A stretch of 64,000 nt of DNA from Kaistella jeonii (GCF_000812865.1 NZ_JSYL01000003.1:124001-188000); one strand, 5' to 3'; counted from the stretch's first letter, positions 16,943-26,199 are shown. The notes: generated by a model not told the origin, from the letters alone. Translations and numbers: made by a program.

Positions 16943-18631
16943 CTATTTTTTAGGCAAGTCGGTTTTTGCAGGAATTGCTGTTTTCTCCTCAATGGTGCTT
17001 TTCACAGGCGGAATTTCCTCTTTCGCCTGAAGATCCCAAGTTTCGCGAATTTCCCAAAGTGGTCTGACTTCAATTTTTTTCGCGTAAACAAAAACATCTT
17101 CTGCAAAAATTCCATCTTTAAAATCAGCAGAATCCCAAATGCCATTCTCATTGTTATCAACCAGAATTCTAATTTGATATTTTCCGGGTTTTAAAGATTT
17201 GAAAGTCAGTGTTTCTTCTTTTCCATATCTGGAATAAGCTACAATTCCACTTTCATTGAGCAGTTGAAACCAGAATTTTTCGGCAGGTGCATTTTGAAGC
17301 GTTACTATTAAAGAGCCGTATTTTTCCGACTTATCGGCTTCAAAATCAAAACGTTTTGAGACAGTTGTATTTTCGAAAAAGGAGGAAACAGTTCCTTTTG
17401 GTACCGTCAGCGAATATTTTTTACCTTCTTTAAAGTTGGATTTAATTTTAATTTCATAAGGATTTTTGTCACTAATTTTTGCTGAAAATTCCTGAGCAAT
17501 ACTGTCTGAAACCAAAGACCATTTTTCGGGCTGGATTTTATCTACGAAATAATTCGATGTGATCACGAAATCCTCATTGGGTGCTAGTAAATTGCCGCTG
17601 TTATTTGTCACGGACATTTCATTTTTCTTGTTGTAGCGGTAAAAAACGGAGACGGTATCTTTTTTTATACCATCATCATAACTGAATTTTAGATTTTCAC
17701 TCGTATCAATTCCGAGATTTTGTTTTTTAGCATCGAACCAAATATTGATCGAATCTGATTTTGGTGAATGCGTCACCTTGTAATCCTGAAGTTTTTCGCT
17801 GACCGAAAGAACTTTTACTGCATCAGGATTTCCTTCAAAAGTCATCAAAATTCCGCCCGGAACTTCTTTCATCTCCTGATATTTCAAGGGTTTTTTGGAA
17901 GGGTATAAATTAACCTTTAAACCGGAAATACTTTTATCCAGAACAATTTCATCTTTCAAAAAACCCACTTTTTCTTTTCCGGCGTCATAAACAGAATTTG
18001 AATTGGTGTCTTCAAAAGCTAAAAGTCGATATTTTCCTGGCGATAAATAATTGAGTTCAAAATACCCATCGGGATCTGCTTTGTTAATATAATAAGGTTT
18101 CTGCCGGTAATCCATGGAATCTTTGACCTGGTATAGTCCCACTACCAAATTGGTTTCTTCTGTTTTATTCTTGGTGTCGGCAATTGGACTTTTCAGTTCA
18201 CCACTAACGTAAAGATCATCTATTTTATCACCCGTAGAAAAAGCGAAATTGTAATATTTCAGGGCATTATTCTCGTTGTTATCAACGATAGAATTTCCGA
18301 AATTAAAATTGTAAGTGGTATTTGCCTGCAAAGTATCGTCCCATTTGATAAGGAGATATTTATTGGCCATTCCTGAGGGAAGAATTTTTTTCATCTTCTT
18401 CAGCGGTGGCGAAATGATAAGCTGTTTATTAATGTCTTTTAGAGTGATATATTCATCAAAATCAATGCGAAGTTCTTTGATATTTCTCGGAACGTTAACT
18501 CTGGAAGAATCGATATTGGTAGAAACAACCTTCGGAGGAATCGTATCTTTTGCGCCTCCCACAGGTGAACCAACACGGGCACAGGAAAATATTAAAAAAC
18601 TGAGAATTAAAAGAAAGAAAATTTTCTTCAT
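16943..18631 (-). CDS. Lipoprotein with N-terminal bacterial Ig-like (Big_5) domain
   Basis: A 562-residue exported lipoprotein with a lipobox (L-I-F-S-C, Cys17). Residues about 25-130 match the Ig-like Big_5 type: the start GSPVGGAKDTIPPKVV, then DFDEYITLKDINKQL and the end FAFSTGD. Middle and C-terminal parts contain further beta-sandwich-like segments (SPGKYRLLAFEDTNSNSVYD and a similar PGKYQIRILVDNNENGIWD), suggesting repeated calcium-binding-like modules. The protein is probably attached to the cell envelope. Function in the family is undefined. It is 28 bases from the serine hydrolase gene upstream. Confidence 0.83.
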   Translation of the reverse strand: MKKIFFLLILSFLIFSCARVGSPVGGAKDTIPPKVVSTNIDSSRVNVPRNIKELRIDFDEYITLKDINKQLIISPPLKKMKKILPSGMANKYLLIKWDDTLQANTTYNFNFGNSIVDNNENNALKYYNFAFSTGDKIDDLYVSGELKSPIADTKNKTEETNLVVGLYQVKDSMDYRQKPYYINKADPDGYFELNYLSPGKYRLLAFEDTNSNSVYDAGKEKVGFLKDEIVLDKSISGLKVNLYPSKKPLKYQEMKEVPGGILMTFEGNPDAVKVLSVSEKLQDYKVTHSPKSDSINIWFDAKKQNLGIDTSENLKFSYDDGIKKDTVSVFYRYNKKNEMSVTNNSGNLLAPNEDFVITSNYFVDKIQPEKWSLVSDSIAQEFSAKISDKNPYEIKIKSNFKEGKKYSLTVPKGTVSSFFENTTVSKRFDFEADKSEKYGSLIVTLQNAPAEKFWFQLLNESGIVAYSRYGKEETLTFKSLKPGKYQIRILVDNNENGIWDSADFKDGIFAEDVFVYAKKIEVRPLWEIRETWDLQAKEEIPPVKSTIEEKTAIPAKTDLPKK

Positions 18632-18659
18632 TGATGAATTTTAAACAAAATTAAGAAAA

Positions 18660-19940
18660 TTATTCACTGTACGAATCATTACTTTCTTTCTGCGCAGCTT
18701 TTCCGGAGGAGTTTTTTACACTGTCATTTTCACTCATGTCTTTTTGCAGTTTCGCCGTTTCATAAGGGAAATCCTCAAAAAGTCCGGAAAGTGCCAAAGC
18801 AGTATAAACTCTGCTGGAATATTTATTTCCGATCGCGATAATGGTAACATTTGATTTTAATAAATGAGCAAACACTGAATTTGTTCCGTGCCACCATCCA
18901 TTGTGATAGGTGAGTTTTTCGCCATTATCAAATATTTTCATACGGAAGCCAATTCCATAATTATTGATTCCAGCCTTTTCGTTGCTGTAAGGTTCAAAGA
19001 TTTTTTCCTGGATGTCGCTTCGAAGGAAATTTTTTGCAAACATAGCTTTTGAAAAATTGAGCAGATCTCGTGGTGTCGTATAAACATTTTTATCGCCATA
19101 AATTAAATCCAACCGATCGTAAGGATAAACTTTCGGTCCGCGCTGAAAAAATGATTTGGCAGCGGTTAAAGTATCTTTTTCTTGAAAAATATAGGTGTTT
19201 TTCATCTTCAAAGGTCGAAAGACGATCTGTTGCATGGCTTCTGGAAAAGAGGTTTTCGTAATTTTTTCAATCAACAAAGCCAGAAGTGCATAATTTGTAT
19301 TGCAATACATAAAACCAGTGTTGGTTTCGCGGGCAAGTTCTGGTTTGTAACTGATGAGCAGATTTAAGATGTCCTGATTGGTCAGATATTTCTTGTGATA
19401 TTCAGCAGGTTCGGGTTTTATTTTTTCAATGACATATTCATATTTTGGCAATCCACTTCTCTGTGACAAAAGCGTAAAAACGGTCACTTTCGGGTAGGGA
19501 AATTTGGGGAAATATTTTGTTAATGGATCATCCAGCTTTATTTTTCCGGCTTCAATTAATTTCATTGTTGCCATTGCCGTCAATGTTTTAGAAATAGATG
19601 CAACATGCAGTGCGACGGTATCATTGATCGGCTCCTGCTTATTATCCTGCGCAAAACCTCTATAATGTTCGTAGAGAATTTTATCGCCTTTCGCAACTAA
19701 AAATCCGCCCCACAAATCGCCTTTCTCCCAAACGTTTTTATAATATTGATCAATGGTTGCAACAATGGAATCCTGGTTATCAAGATGGTTGTCTTTCCGT
19801 TTGAAAATATCATCAAGATTGATGTTGCTGTAATTGGGTAAGGTAGTTTTGGCATCTTCATTCTTTTTGTTGTCTTTTTTGCAGGAAAACAATATGAAGC
19901 CAAAAAATAAGATAAAAAAGAAGAGCTGTAAAAATTTCAT
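18660..19940 (-). CDS. Serine hydrolase (beta-lactamase class C / penicillin-binding-protein-like), lipoprotein
   Basis: A 426-residue exported enzyme with a lipobox (I-L-F-S-C, Cys20). The SxxK catalytic motif is Ser115-Ile-Ser-Lys118, the YxN motif is Tyr212-Cys-Asn214, and an HxG motif is at about 346-348. These place it in the beta-lactamase family (class C-like esterases and D-alanyl peptidases). Such enzymes act in the periplasm on peptides or esters. True beta-lactamase activity cannot be inferred from this. The C-terminus is Ser/Asn-rich and low complexity. Confidence 0.88.
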   Translation of the reverse strand: MKFLQLFFFILFFGFILFSCKKDNKKNEDAKTTLPNYSNINLDDIFKRKDNHLDNQDSIVATIDQYYKNVWEKGDLWGGFLVAKGDKILYEHYRGFAQDNKQEPINDTVALHVASISKTLTAMATMKLIEAGKIKLDDPLTKYFPKFPYPKVTVFTLLSQRSGLPKYEYVIEKIKPEPAEYHKKYLTNQDILNLLISYKPELARETNTGFMYCNTNYALLALLIEKITKTSFPEAMQQIVFRPLKMKNTYIFQEKDTLTAAKSFFQRGPKVYPYDRLDLIYGDKNVYTTPRDLLNFSKAMFAKNFLRSDIQEKIFEPYSNEKAGINNYGIGFRMKIFDNGEKLTYHNGWWHGTNSVFAHLLKSNVTIIAIGNKYSSRVYTALALSGLFEDFPYETAKLQKDMSENDSVKNSSGKAAQKESNDSYSE

Positions 19941-20020
19941 TTAAAGGTTTTTGAACTAAAAATCTCCGCAATATAAGAGATTCTGCGAAGATTTTATAAG
20001 ACCGCAATCATAAAGATTTG

Positions 20021-20956
20021 TTAAGACTGCGAAAAGTCAGATAAAAATTTATCTACAATAACCTGTGCCAATTTTTCCTTGCTTTGAATGGTCCAGCCTC
20101 CGATATGAGGTGTTAAGATTGCTTTTTCAGATTGTAAAAGATATTCTAAGTCTTCGTTCTCCGATTCTATATTTTCAAATGATGATTTTTCATATTCCAA
20201 AACATCAAGTGCGGCACCTTTTATTTTACCAGATCTTATTGCTTTAACTAAATCACTCGTTTTTACATTTTTTCCTCTCGCCGTATTCACAAAATAAAAA
20301 TCTTTTGCCATTTTTGAAATGAAATCTTCATCAATTATATAATGAGTCTCAGGAGTTATTGGAAGATGTAAACTCAAAATGTCAGCTTCTTTTTGTAAAG
20401 TTTCCAAGGAAACCTGAGTGCCAAATTCATCTGAGAGATCCGGAATAATATCATAGAAAATTACTTTTACGCCAAAACCTGAAAGTCTTTTTGCGACCGC
20501 TTTTCCCATGTTTCCGTAGCCAATAATGCCAAAAGTTTTTCCCAAAAGTTCGTCTCCCCGATTTTCTTCGCGTTTCCAGATCCCGTTTTTAACTTCAGTG
20601 AAAGCGATAAAAAGTCGGTTCATTAAAATGAGAAGCATTCCCAAAACATGTTCCGCCACAGAATCGCGGTTTCCTTCCGGAGAACTGATCAATTTTATTC
20701 CAGAACTTTTTGCAAATTCAACATCGATGTTTTCCATTCCGGCTCCAACTCGAGCGATAAATTTTAAATTTTTGGCGTGTTCAATGAAATTTTTATCAAT
20801 GGGAATTCGACTTCTGATAATTATACCATCATAGGTCGCGATCTTTTTTAAAACTTCATCGTAAGTTGAAGTGAAATCTTCTTCCAGCAAAAAACCTTTA
20901 CCGGAAAGTTGTTCAGTAATTAAAGGATGGTTTTTATCGAGAAGGAGGATTTTCAT
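20021..20956 (-). CDS. 2-hydroxyacid dehydrogenase (phosphoglycerate dehydrogenase-like)
   Basis: A 311-residue NAD-dependent D-2-hydroxyacid dehydrogenase. It has a Rossmann motif GYGNMG at 146-151, an NTARG segment with the catalytic Arg near 227, and the catalytic His in TPHIGGWT near 287. The length fits short SerA-type enzymes without an ACT domain. The closest role is oxidation of 3-phosphoglycerate for serine synthesis, but glyoxylate or hydroxypyruvate reductases look similar. No serC neighbour supports a choice. It follows the thioesterase gene by 18 bases. Confidence 0.88.
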   Translation of the reverse strand: MKILLLDKNHPLITEQLSGKGFLLEEDFTSTYDEVLKKIATYDGIIIRSRIPIDKNFIEHAKNLKFIARVGAGMENIDVEFAKSSGIKLISSPEGNRDSVAEHVLGMLLILMNRLFIAFTEVKNGIWKREENRGDELLGKTFGIIGYGNMGKAVAKRLSGFGVKVIFYDIIPDLSDEFGTQVSLETLQKEADILSLHLPITPETHYIIDEDFISKMAKDFYFVNTARGKNVKTSDLVKAIRSGKIKGAALDVLEYEKSSFENIESENEDLEYLLQSEKAILTPHIGGWTIQSKEKLAQVIVDKFLSDFSQS

Positions 20957-20974
20957 TTTTTATTTTTAAAAATA

Positions 20975-21490
20975 TCAACTGCCGAATAATTTCTTCAATT
21001 CTACAGAATCTGCAGCTTTCATTCTGCCTGAAAGAATTAATGAAAGTTCTTTTCTACGCAATGCTGCTTCAAACCTCGTTTTTTCATCATCGGTTTCAGG
21101 TTCCATTTTAGGGATTGGAATGGGTCGGTTAAATTCGTCCACTGCAACAAAAGTATAAATTCCAGAGTTCGTGTGAATTCTCTTCTGATTGATGGGATCA
21201 TCTAACCAGACATCTACATAAATCTCCATGGAGGTTGAGAATGCACGCGAAACTTTACTTTCTAATACAACAATCCCACCTTCGGGAATAGGACGATCGA
21301 AGGAAACATGATTTACAGAAGCAGTCACAACACGTCTTTCGCAGTGTCTTGCCGCAGAAATTGAAGCGCAACGATCCATTTTTGCCAGAAGTTCACCACC
21401 GAAAAGGTTTCGTAAAGAATTGGTTTCGTTTGGCAAAACGATATTCGTCATAATTGTTAACGATTCTGAGGCTTTTTTGCTTTTTTCCAT
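20975..21490 (-). CDS. Acyl-CoA thioesterase (hotdog fold)
   Basis: A 171-residue hotdog-fold thioesterase of the YciA/acyl-CoA hydrolase type, with NETNSLRNLFGGELLAKMD and VNHVSFDRPIPEGGIVVLES typical of the family. It hydrolyses acyl-CoA thioesters in the cytoplasm. The start at 21490 overlaps the end of the HU-domain gene by 34 bases. A Met at residue 14 would avoid the overlap, but the upstream residues (SESLTIM) resemble family N-termini. It lies between the HU-domain gene and the hydroxyacid dehydrogenase in a probable operon. Confidence 0.9.
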   Translation of the reverse strand: MEKSKKASESLTIMTNIVLPNETNSLRNLFGGELLAKMDRCASISAARHCERRVVTASVNHVSFDRPIPEGGIVVLESKVSRAFSTSMEIYVDVWLDDPINQKRIHTNSGIYTFVAVDEFNRPIPIPKMEPETDDEKTRFEAALRRKELSLILSGRMKAADSVELKKLFGS

Positions 21491-22248
21491 TTAGAATTTG
21501 AATATTTTTTAGAACTCCATTTTTTGACCGGAGTTTTTTGAGAATTGATGACTGATTTAATAGAATCATTTCGTACTGAATCTATTTTTGCATTTATAAC
21601 AGCGGAATCCTTTTTTAAGGAATCTTTTTTCAGATTGATTTTATCAATTTTTCCAACAGGTTTTTTCTTGAAATCATCATTTAAAGATTTTCTGCCAAAA
21701 ATTTTCTCCGGTTGCGTAATTCCAAAATAAGTCAGTGCTAAAACTCCTATTACCAAAGGAAGAACCCAATAAATCGACTTGCTGATCATGTAGGGTTTTT
21801 TATCGGTATTATTTGCAGTTCTAGTCTTTGTATTTTTAATTTCTGAAATATTAATTTCTTCCAGACCATAGAAATCAGGGGAGAGATTTTCGGTTCTATT
21901 TCCGGTAAAATGAATTTTACTATCGTCAAGAAAAAAGGTCCCAAGGTTTTCCAAAGAAAGTTTTCCCTCTTTTTCCAACGTGGAGTTCCAAAAGGAAACC
22001 TGTTTTCTGATTTCGATTTCGGCTTCTAATTCAGAAATATTTTTTTGAGTAGAAATAAACTGAATAAAATCTTGTCCTTTATCACCAGAATCATTCCTGA
22101 AAGCGACTTCTTTTCCGGGCGGTAAAATACTTTTGCCCAATTGATCTACAATCGCATTGGTGTTTTTCAGATAAAATATGCCGAAACCTGGAACGGAAAC
22201 GCTACCATGTTTTTTTAAAAATTCCAGAAGAAGTTGAGAAAAATTCAT
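21457..22248 (-). CDS. HU-CCDC81-type DNA-binding-like protein with membrane segment
   Basis: A 263-residue protein whose first 75 residues (LLLEFLKKHGSVSVPGFGIF) resemble a bacterial CCDC81-type HU domain. A second HU-like repeat lies at about 75-125 (LEKEGKLSLENLGTFFLD). A membrane helix follows at about 158-178, then a basic Lys/Ser-rich tail. This two-HU-plus-membrane layout occurs in many Bacteroidetes, some with a C-terminal SPOR domain. No SPOR domain is seen here. It is cytoplasmic at the N-terminus and periplasmic at the C-terminus by charge. Function is unknown. The gene overlaps the thioesterase gene by 34 bases. Confidence 0.78.
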   Translation of the reverse strand: MNFSQLLLEFLKKHGSVSVPGFGIFYLKNTNAIVDQLGKSILPPGKEVAFRNDSGDKGQDFIQFISTQKNISELEAEIEIRKQVSFWNSTLEKEGKLSLENLGTFFLDDSKIHFTGNRTENLSPDFYGLEEINISEIKNTKTRTANNTDKKPYMISKSIYWVLPLVIGVLALTYFGITQPEKIFGRKSLNDDFKKKPVGKIDKINLKKDSLKKDSAVINAKIDSVRNDSIKSVINSQKTPVKKWSSKKYSNSKWKKAKKPQNR

Positions 22249-22283
22249 ATTGCCACAAATTTATGGTTTTTGAGCGATGTAAT

Positions 22284-22314
22284 CAAAAAAAAGACCGCTC
22301 AGAAAGCAGTCTTT
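22284..22314 (-). terminator. Intrinsic terminator after the TPP-controlled receptor gene
   Basis: On the minus strand the arm 22314-22305 pairs with 22299-22290 (10 pairs, one wobble) around a 5-base loop and is followed by a T-run (A-run 22284-22290 on the plus strand). It lies 34 bases after the receptor stop codon. Confidence 0.82.
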
Positions 22315-22347
22315 AAAATCAATTTTTAATAATCATTGGTAATGAAA

Positions 22348-24462
22348 TTACTGAAATTTAAAACTTACGCCGAAAAGAAAGTTGGTTCCAGCCTGCGAAA
22401 AATAGAATGGAGTGCTTTCATAAACAAAACCATTATTCACATATTTCCTGTTGAAAAGATTATTCACCAAAAGTTTAAAATCAACTTCCGTTCTTTTTAA
22501 ATTTAAAGTGTATTTCGCATTAATATCGGTTAAGAAATATTCCTTTAGTTTTAAGTCTTCAGTATTGGTGTTATCTAAATATTGATTTCCAACATATTGA
22601 TTTTGAATTCCTAAACTGAAGTTTTTAGCAGGTGAATAATTAACCAGTGCATTTGCAATAATACTAGGAGAAAACGAAATTGGGGTATTTCCTAGATTTT
22701 CAATTCCCGTCGGTGTCTCATTTTTGAAATCTTGATTTTCATTTTTACTTAAAGTCAAGTTCCCGGAAACATTCCATTTTTCAGAAAGTTTTGCCAAAGC
22801 ACCAATTTCGATTCCCATGCGATAACTTTTCCCAGAATTTACTCTTATGAATTCCCCGATATCATTAATTTGACCATTCAAAACCAATTGATTTACATAA
22901 TTCATATAATATAGATTGGTGGTGAGAGAAACGACTCCGAAAGTTTTTTCCAGACCAGCTTCAAAATCGTGCAACTTTTCAGGTTTTGTTTCCGGATTTG
23001 CAAAAAGGTCATCCCGGTTCGGTTCGCGATGTGCATGAGCGTAAGAAATGAATAGTTTCCCGGAATTTATTTTATAATTGAATCCAACTTTAGGATTGAA
23101 GAAAAGCCAGTTTTTATTCAGATTTGCGCCTTCATTATCACCTTGTTGTACAATTTTAGTGTCGTAATTGATATTTCGTAATTGTAGATCGCCATAAAAT
23201 TCAAATTGATTTACCTTAATGATCGCTTTTGCAAAACCGGCAAATTCTGTTTTTACAGATTGGTTCCTGTAGTATTCATGTTCGAAAATATCGGGGAAAT
23301 AAACTCCCGAAACATTTCCGTAATGTTTTCCTCTATACTGATTTCCGACAATGCCAAAATTCACATCAAGATTGGAAAATTTTCCATAAAGTGTGGAAAC
23401 TCCACCATAGAAATCGTTATCTAACCATTTTTTACGGATAAAATCTGTTCTTTTAATGGTTTGATTATCAACTAATAAATTAGGTAAATTGTATTTTGAA
23501 AATTTTGCGTCCTGTTTATAATTTTCATAATATCCTTTTCCTTTGGTGTAATGGAAGGTTGTTTCTAAGTTCCAATGCTCATTAAAGTTTTGCTCCCAAA
23601 GTAATTGATAATGATTTTGTCGGTAATTATCGGTTTCTTTATCGTAAAACCCGATGATATTTTCAAAATTTGCGTCGTAAATCGCCCCAGAAAAATTATA
23701 TTTCGGATTGGTTTCCCAGGTTGTTTTATCAATAGCATTCCAGGCTTGATAGGTTTTTTCTTTCCCACCAAAAGCCAGTAAACGTATTTTAGTTTTATTT
23801 TCTTCGAAGAGTGCGGAAAAATTGTAAGAATCCAAATCTGATGAAGCACGGTCAATATATCCATCAGAATGAATTTTCGTGTAGCGTCCCATTAATGATA
23901 ATCGGTTTTTCCAAAACTTACCACTACCAATTTCTGCGGAATATTTATACGTATTAAAAAAACCATACGTATCATCGGACTTTAAATAGAATTTTTCTTC
24001 AGGATTTTTTGATATAACGTTTACGCTGGCTCCGAAAGCTGAAACGCCATTTGAAGAAGTTCCGACGCCACGCTGAATGATGATCTGAGAAGCAGAACTT
24101 GCTAAATCGGGAACATCGACAAAAAAAGTTCCCTGACTTTCAGAATCGTTGTACGGAACACCGTTCATCATGACATTAATTCCAGTTCCACCCACGCCAC
24201 GAATTCTAAAACCCGTGTAACCAACTCCATTTCCGGCGTCAGAAGTAGAAATTACAGAAGTCTGATTTTTTAATAAAATCGGCAGATCCTGCCCGAGATT
24301 CTTTTGGTTGAGATCTTTTTCAACGTTGATAATTTCTTTGGAAACAGGCAATCGTCTTGTGAAATTAACACTTTCGATCTCATGAGTTTTCAATGTATCC
24401 TGCACCGACTGCGCAAAATAGAATGGACCTGCGATAAGTCCAAAAAAAATAAATCCTTTCAT
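22348..24462 (-). CDS. TonB-dependent receptor under TPP riboswitch control (probable thiamine uptake)
   Basis: A 704-residue outer-membrane receptor with a signal peptide (KGFIFFGLIAGPFYFAQS), a plug domain (about 30-150; the stretch TGFRIRGVGGTGINVMMNGV is typical) and a 22-strand beta barrel that ends in Phe (FGVSFKFQ). Such receptors use TonB energy to import large or scarce substrates. A TPP riboswitch in the leader predicts repression by thiamine pyrophosphate, so the substrate is probably thiamine or a related compound. This fits Bacteroidetes thiamine receptors. An intrinsic terminator follows the gene. Confidence 0.9.
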   Translation of the reverse strand: MKGFIFFGLIAGPFYFAQSVQDTLKTHEIESVNFTRRLPVSKEIINVEKDLNQKNLGQDLPILLKNQTSVISTSDAGNGVGYTGFRIRGVGGTGINVMMNGVPYNDSESQGTFFVDVPDLASSASQIIIQRGVGTSSNGVSAFGASVNVISKNPEEKFYLKSDDTYGFFNTYKYSAEIGSGKFWKNRLSLMGRYTKIHSDGYIDRASSDLDSYNFSALFEENKTKIRLLAFGGKEKTYQAWNAIDKTTWETNPKYNFSGAIYDANFENIIGFYDKETDNYRQNHYQLLWEQNFNEHWNLETTFHYTKGKGYYENYKQDAKFSKYNLPNLLVDNQTIKRTDFIRKKWLDNDFYGGVSTLYGKFSNLDVNFGIVGNQYRGKHYGNVSGVYFPDIFEHEYYRNQSVKTEFAGFAKAIIKVNQFEFYGDLQLRNINYDTKIVQQGDNEGANLNKNWLFFNPKVGFNYKINSGKLFISYAHAHREPNRDDLFANPETKPEKLHDFEAGLEKTFGVVSLTTNLYYMNYVNQLVLNGQINDIGEFIRVNSGKSYRMGIEIGALAKLSEKWNVSGNLTLSKNENQDFKNETPTGIENLGNTPISFSPSIIANALVNYSPAKNFSLGIQNQYVGNQYLDNTNTEDLKLKEYFLTDINAKYTLNLKRTEVDFKLLVNNLFNRKYVNNGFVYESTPFYFSQAGTNFLFGVSFKFQ

Positions 24463-24525
24463 TCTTTTAATTTTTAATATTAATTGAATAAAAGGGGTTC
24501 GAATTTAATTATACAATAAATTGAT

Positions 24526-24602
24526 CCGAAGACCGCTCCCTAAACAGCATTACCTGTTCCAGGTTCATTGGGTATAATCTCAGCTTTTCACAGCACCCCT
24601 TA
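24526..24602 (-). ncRNA. TPP riboswitch (THI element)
   Basis: Reading the minus strand from 24602, the conserved blocks appear in order: AGGGGTGC, GCTGAGA, ATACCC, GAACCTGGAACAGGTAATGC, and TAGGGAGCGGTC. These are the diagnostic THI-box positions, including the CUGAGA pyrimidine-binding loop and the pyrophosphate-binding GAACCUG/GGUAAUGC arm. It ends about 63 bases before the receptor ATG. A downstream CCCC run (24497-24494) could pair with the first GGGG of the element as an alternative fold; this is inferred. Confidence 0.95.
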
Positions 24603-24633
24603 AATTTCTGACTGCAATATTACAAAATATTTT

Positions 24634-25389
24634 CTAATATTTTTTGTTCGCAATGTCGATGTAAAAATAGTTGGTGCCGTCTTCTGTCACTTCGAAAAGG
24701 CGTGCTAATTTCCAGCTGTAATTTCTTTTAATGTCGCTGTATTGAAAAGGAATAATAATTTTATTATGAATGTCGATTACGCCAAACTTGTCGTCCCGCA
24801 CTGCGATGATCATTGGGTTTTTCAAGTCGTCTCCTTCCAAAATGTGAAGATAATCATACTGCGGATAAATCGTGAATTGCTTGTAATCTGCGGGATTTTC
24901 GAATTTCGAATCCTCGATAATTCCGTAATATTTTCCTAAGATATATCCATGAAAAAGTTGAGCTTTAATTTCTGTCTTACACTTTCCTAAATCACTGTCT
25001 TTGAATTGATAAACTCTCTTTCCGGATTCATTAATTCTATAATCAACGTCATTCAAACGTACCGAAGCAAATTTGTTTGAACCATAAATCTTAACTTTTG
25101 CATCGTTGGAATTTTGAAGATTACAGTCTTCCGTAAAAAAGCCGACATTGCTGTATTCAGGTTTGATGATTACTTTTCCTTTTTGATTGATGAAGCCGAA
25201 TTTACCATCTTCCTTCTGTGGGATCAAAGCAGGAATAGAATCATTAATTTTAATTAAATCCGGATTAATTTTAGGAATATGTTTTGAAACGAGGTTTTTT
25301 TTAGCCGGCGATTTTTTAGTAATTTTCTTTTTCTGAGCAGATAAAATAACGGAGAAACATAATATTAATAGAACCAGAGCATTTTTCAT
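24634..25389 (-). CDS. WG repeat-containing protein
   Basis: A 251-residue exported protein with signal peptide (MKNALVLLILCFSVILSAQ). It contains two clear WG-type repeats, EDGKFGFINQKGKVIIKPEY at about 61-80 and RDDKFGVIDIHNKIIIPFQY at about 203-222. The basic N-terminal stretch after cleavage is Lys-rich. WG repeats form beta structures of undefined function. The gene stands upstream of the TPP-controlled receptor on the same strand. The riboswitch and its own promoter probably make the receptor a separate unit. Confidence 0.85.
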   Translation of the reverse strand: MKNALVLLILCFSVILSAQKKKITKKSPAKKNLVSKHIPKINPDLIKINDSIPALIPQKEDGKFGFINQKGKVIIKPEYSNVGFFTEDCNLQNSNDAKVKIYGSNKFASVRLNDVDYRINESGKRVYQFKDSDLGKCKTEIKAQLFHGYILGKYYGIIEDSKFENPADYKQFTIYPQYDYLHILEGDDLKNPMIIAVRDDKFGVIDIHNKIIIPFQYSDIKRNYSWKLARLFEVTEDGTNYFYIDIANKKY

Positions 25390-25427
25390 AAATTTCTTTT
25401 TAAAAAATTTTGACCAAAAATACCATT

Positions 25428-25808
25428 TTAAATATTTCTCAAAATAAAGAAGCTAATTATGATGATAGCAATAATATAGATAGCGGTTTGACCATATAAA
25501 ACTTTTCGAATTTTTGGATAGGAGTATTTCAAACCAAACCACTCAAATAATATCCCTAAAATAACGTAAGGAATCGCTATTATAAATAACGGATTATAAG
25601 AAAAAGCCTGTCTAAACTCACCGTGGAGCGCAGCATGAAGCGCACGTTGACCACCACAACCCGGACAATCATATCCTGTGAAAAATTTAAAGGGACATTT
25701 AAGGAGAAAGCTGTTCGATTGTGGATTGAAAAAGTAATAAAAAATCAGTCCGCATCCTATGAAGGCGACAAAAAGCAATGCGGAATAATTTTTTTTATTA
25801 ATGATCAC
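25428..25808 (-). CDS. DUF2752 family membrane protein
   Basis: A 126-residue membrane protein with three hydrophobic segments and the DUF2752 signature CPFKFFTGYDCPGCGGQRAL, in which the CPGCGGQRA block is diagnostic. Function in the family is unknown. The start is GTG at 25808, sharing one base with the TAG stop of the upstream CD225-like gene, so translation is probably coupled. CD225-like and DUF2752 genes often occur together in Bacteroidetes, and the pairing here agrees. Confidence 0.88.
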   Translation of the reverse strand: MIINKKNYSALLFVAFIGCGLIFYYFFNPQSNSFLLKCPFKFFTGYDCPGCGGQRALHAALHGEFRQAFSYNPLFIIAIPYVILGILFEWFGLKYSYPKIRKVLYGQTAIYIIAIIIISFFILRNI

Positions 25809-26098
25809 TAGCTGTTATAAAATCCTGCAAAAACTCCTAACGCTGCCATAATAGCAACTGCGATAACCGTTAAAACACCAAATGCAGCACTTACAATTAC
25901 CAGTGTTTTCGCAGTTCGCGATGAACTTTCTGCGCCTACTATATCACCTCTGTAAAATTTTGATTCGACGCCTGCTGAGTAGATAATACTGATAATTCCC
26001 AATATTTGACAACAGAAAATAGTAACCAAAATAGATTCTACCAACCATGTTTTTGGAGGTATCCCGTTTGAATTTGTGCTGAAATCTTGATTTGTCAT
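25808..26098 (-). CDS. CD225/dispanin family membrane protein
   Basis: A 96-residue protein with two membrane segments. The N-terminal PKTWLVESILVTIFCCQILG followed by GIISIIYSAGVESKFYRGD is the CD225/dispanin pattern (in animals the interferon-induced transmembrane proteins). Bacterial members are uncharacterised. The start is a clear ATG. The stop overlaps the GTG start of the DUF2752 gene by one base. The gene is divergent from aconitase. Confidence 0.88.
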   Translation of the reverse strand: MTNQDFSTNSNGIPPKTWLVESILVTIFCCQILGIISIIYSAGVESKFYRGDIVGAESSSRTAKTLVIVSAAFGVLTVIAVAIMAALGVFAGFYNS

Positions 26099-26199
26099 TT
26101 TAATTAATTTTTTGATAAATGTAATTAAAAATAGATGACGAACATCATATTTATTTTAATTCTAAATCACTTTAGTCAATTTTACACTTAAAAATTTTG

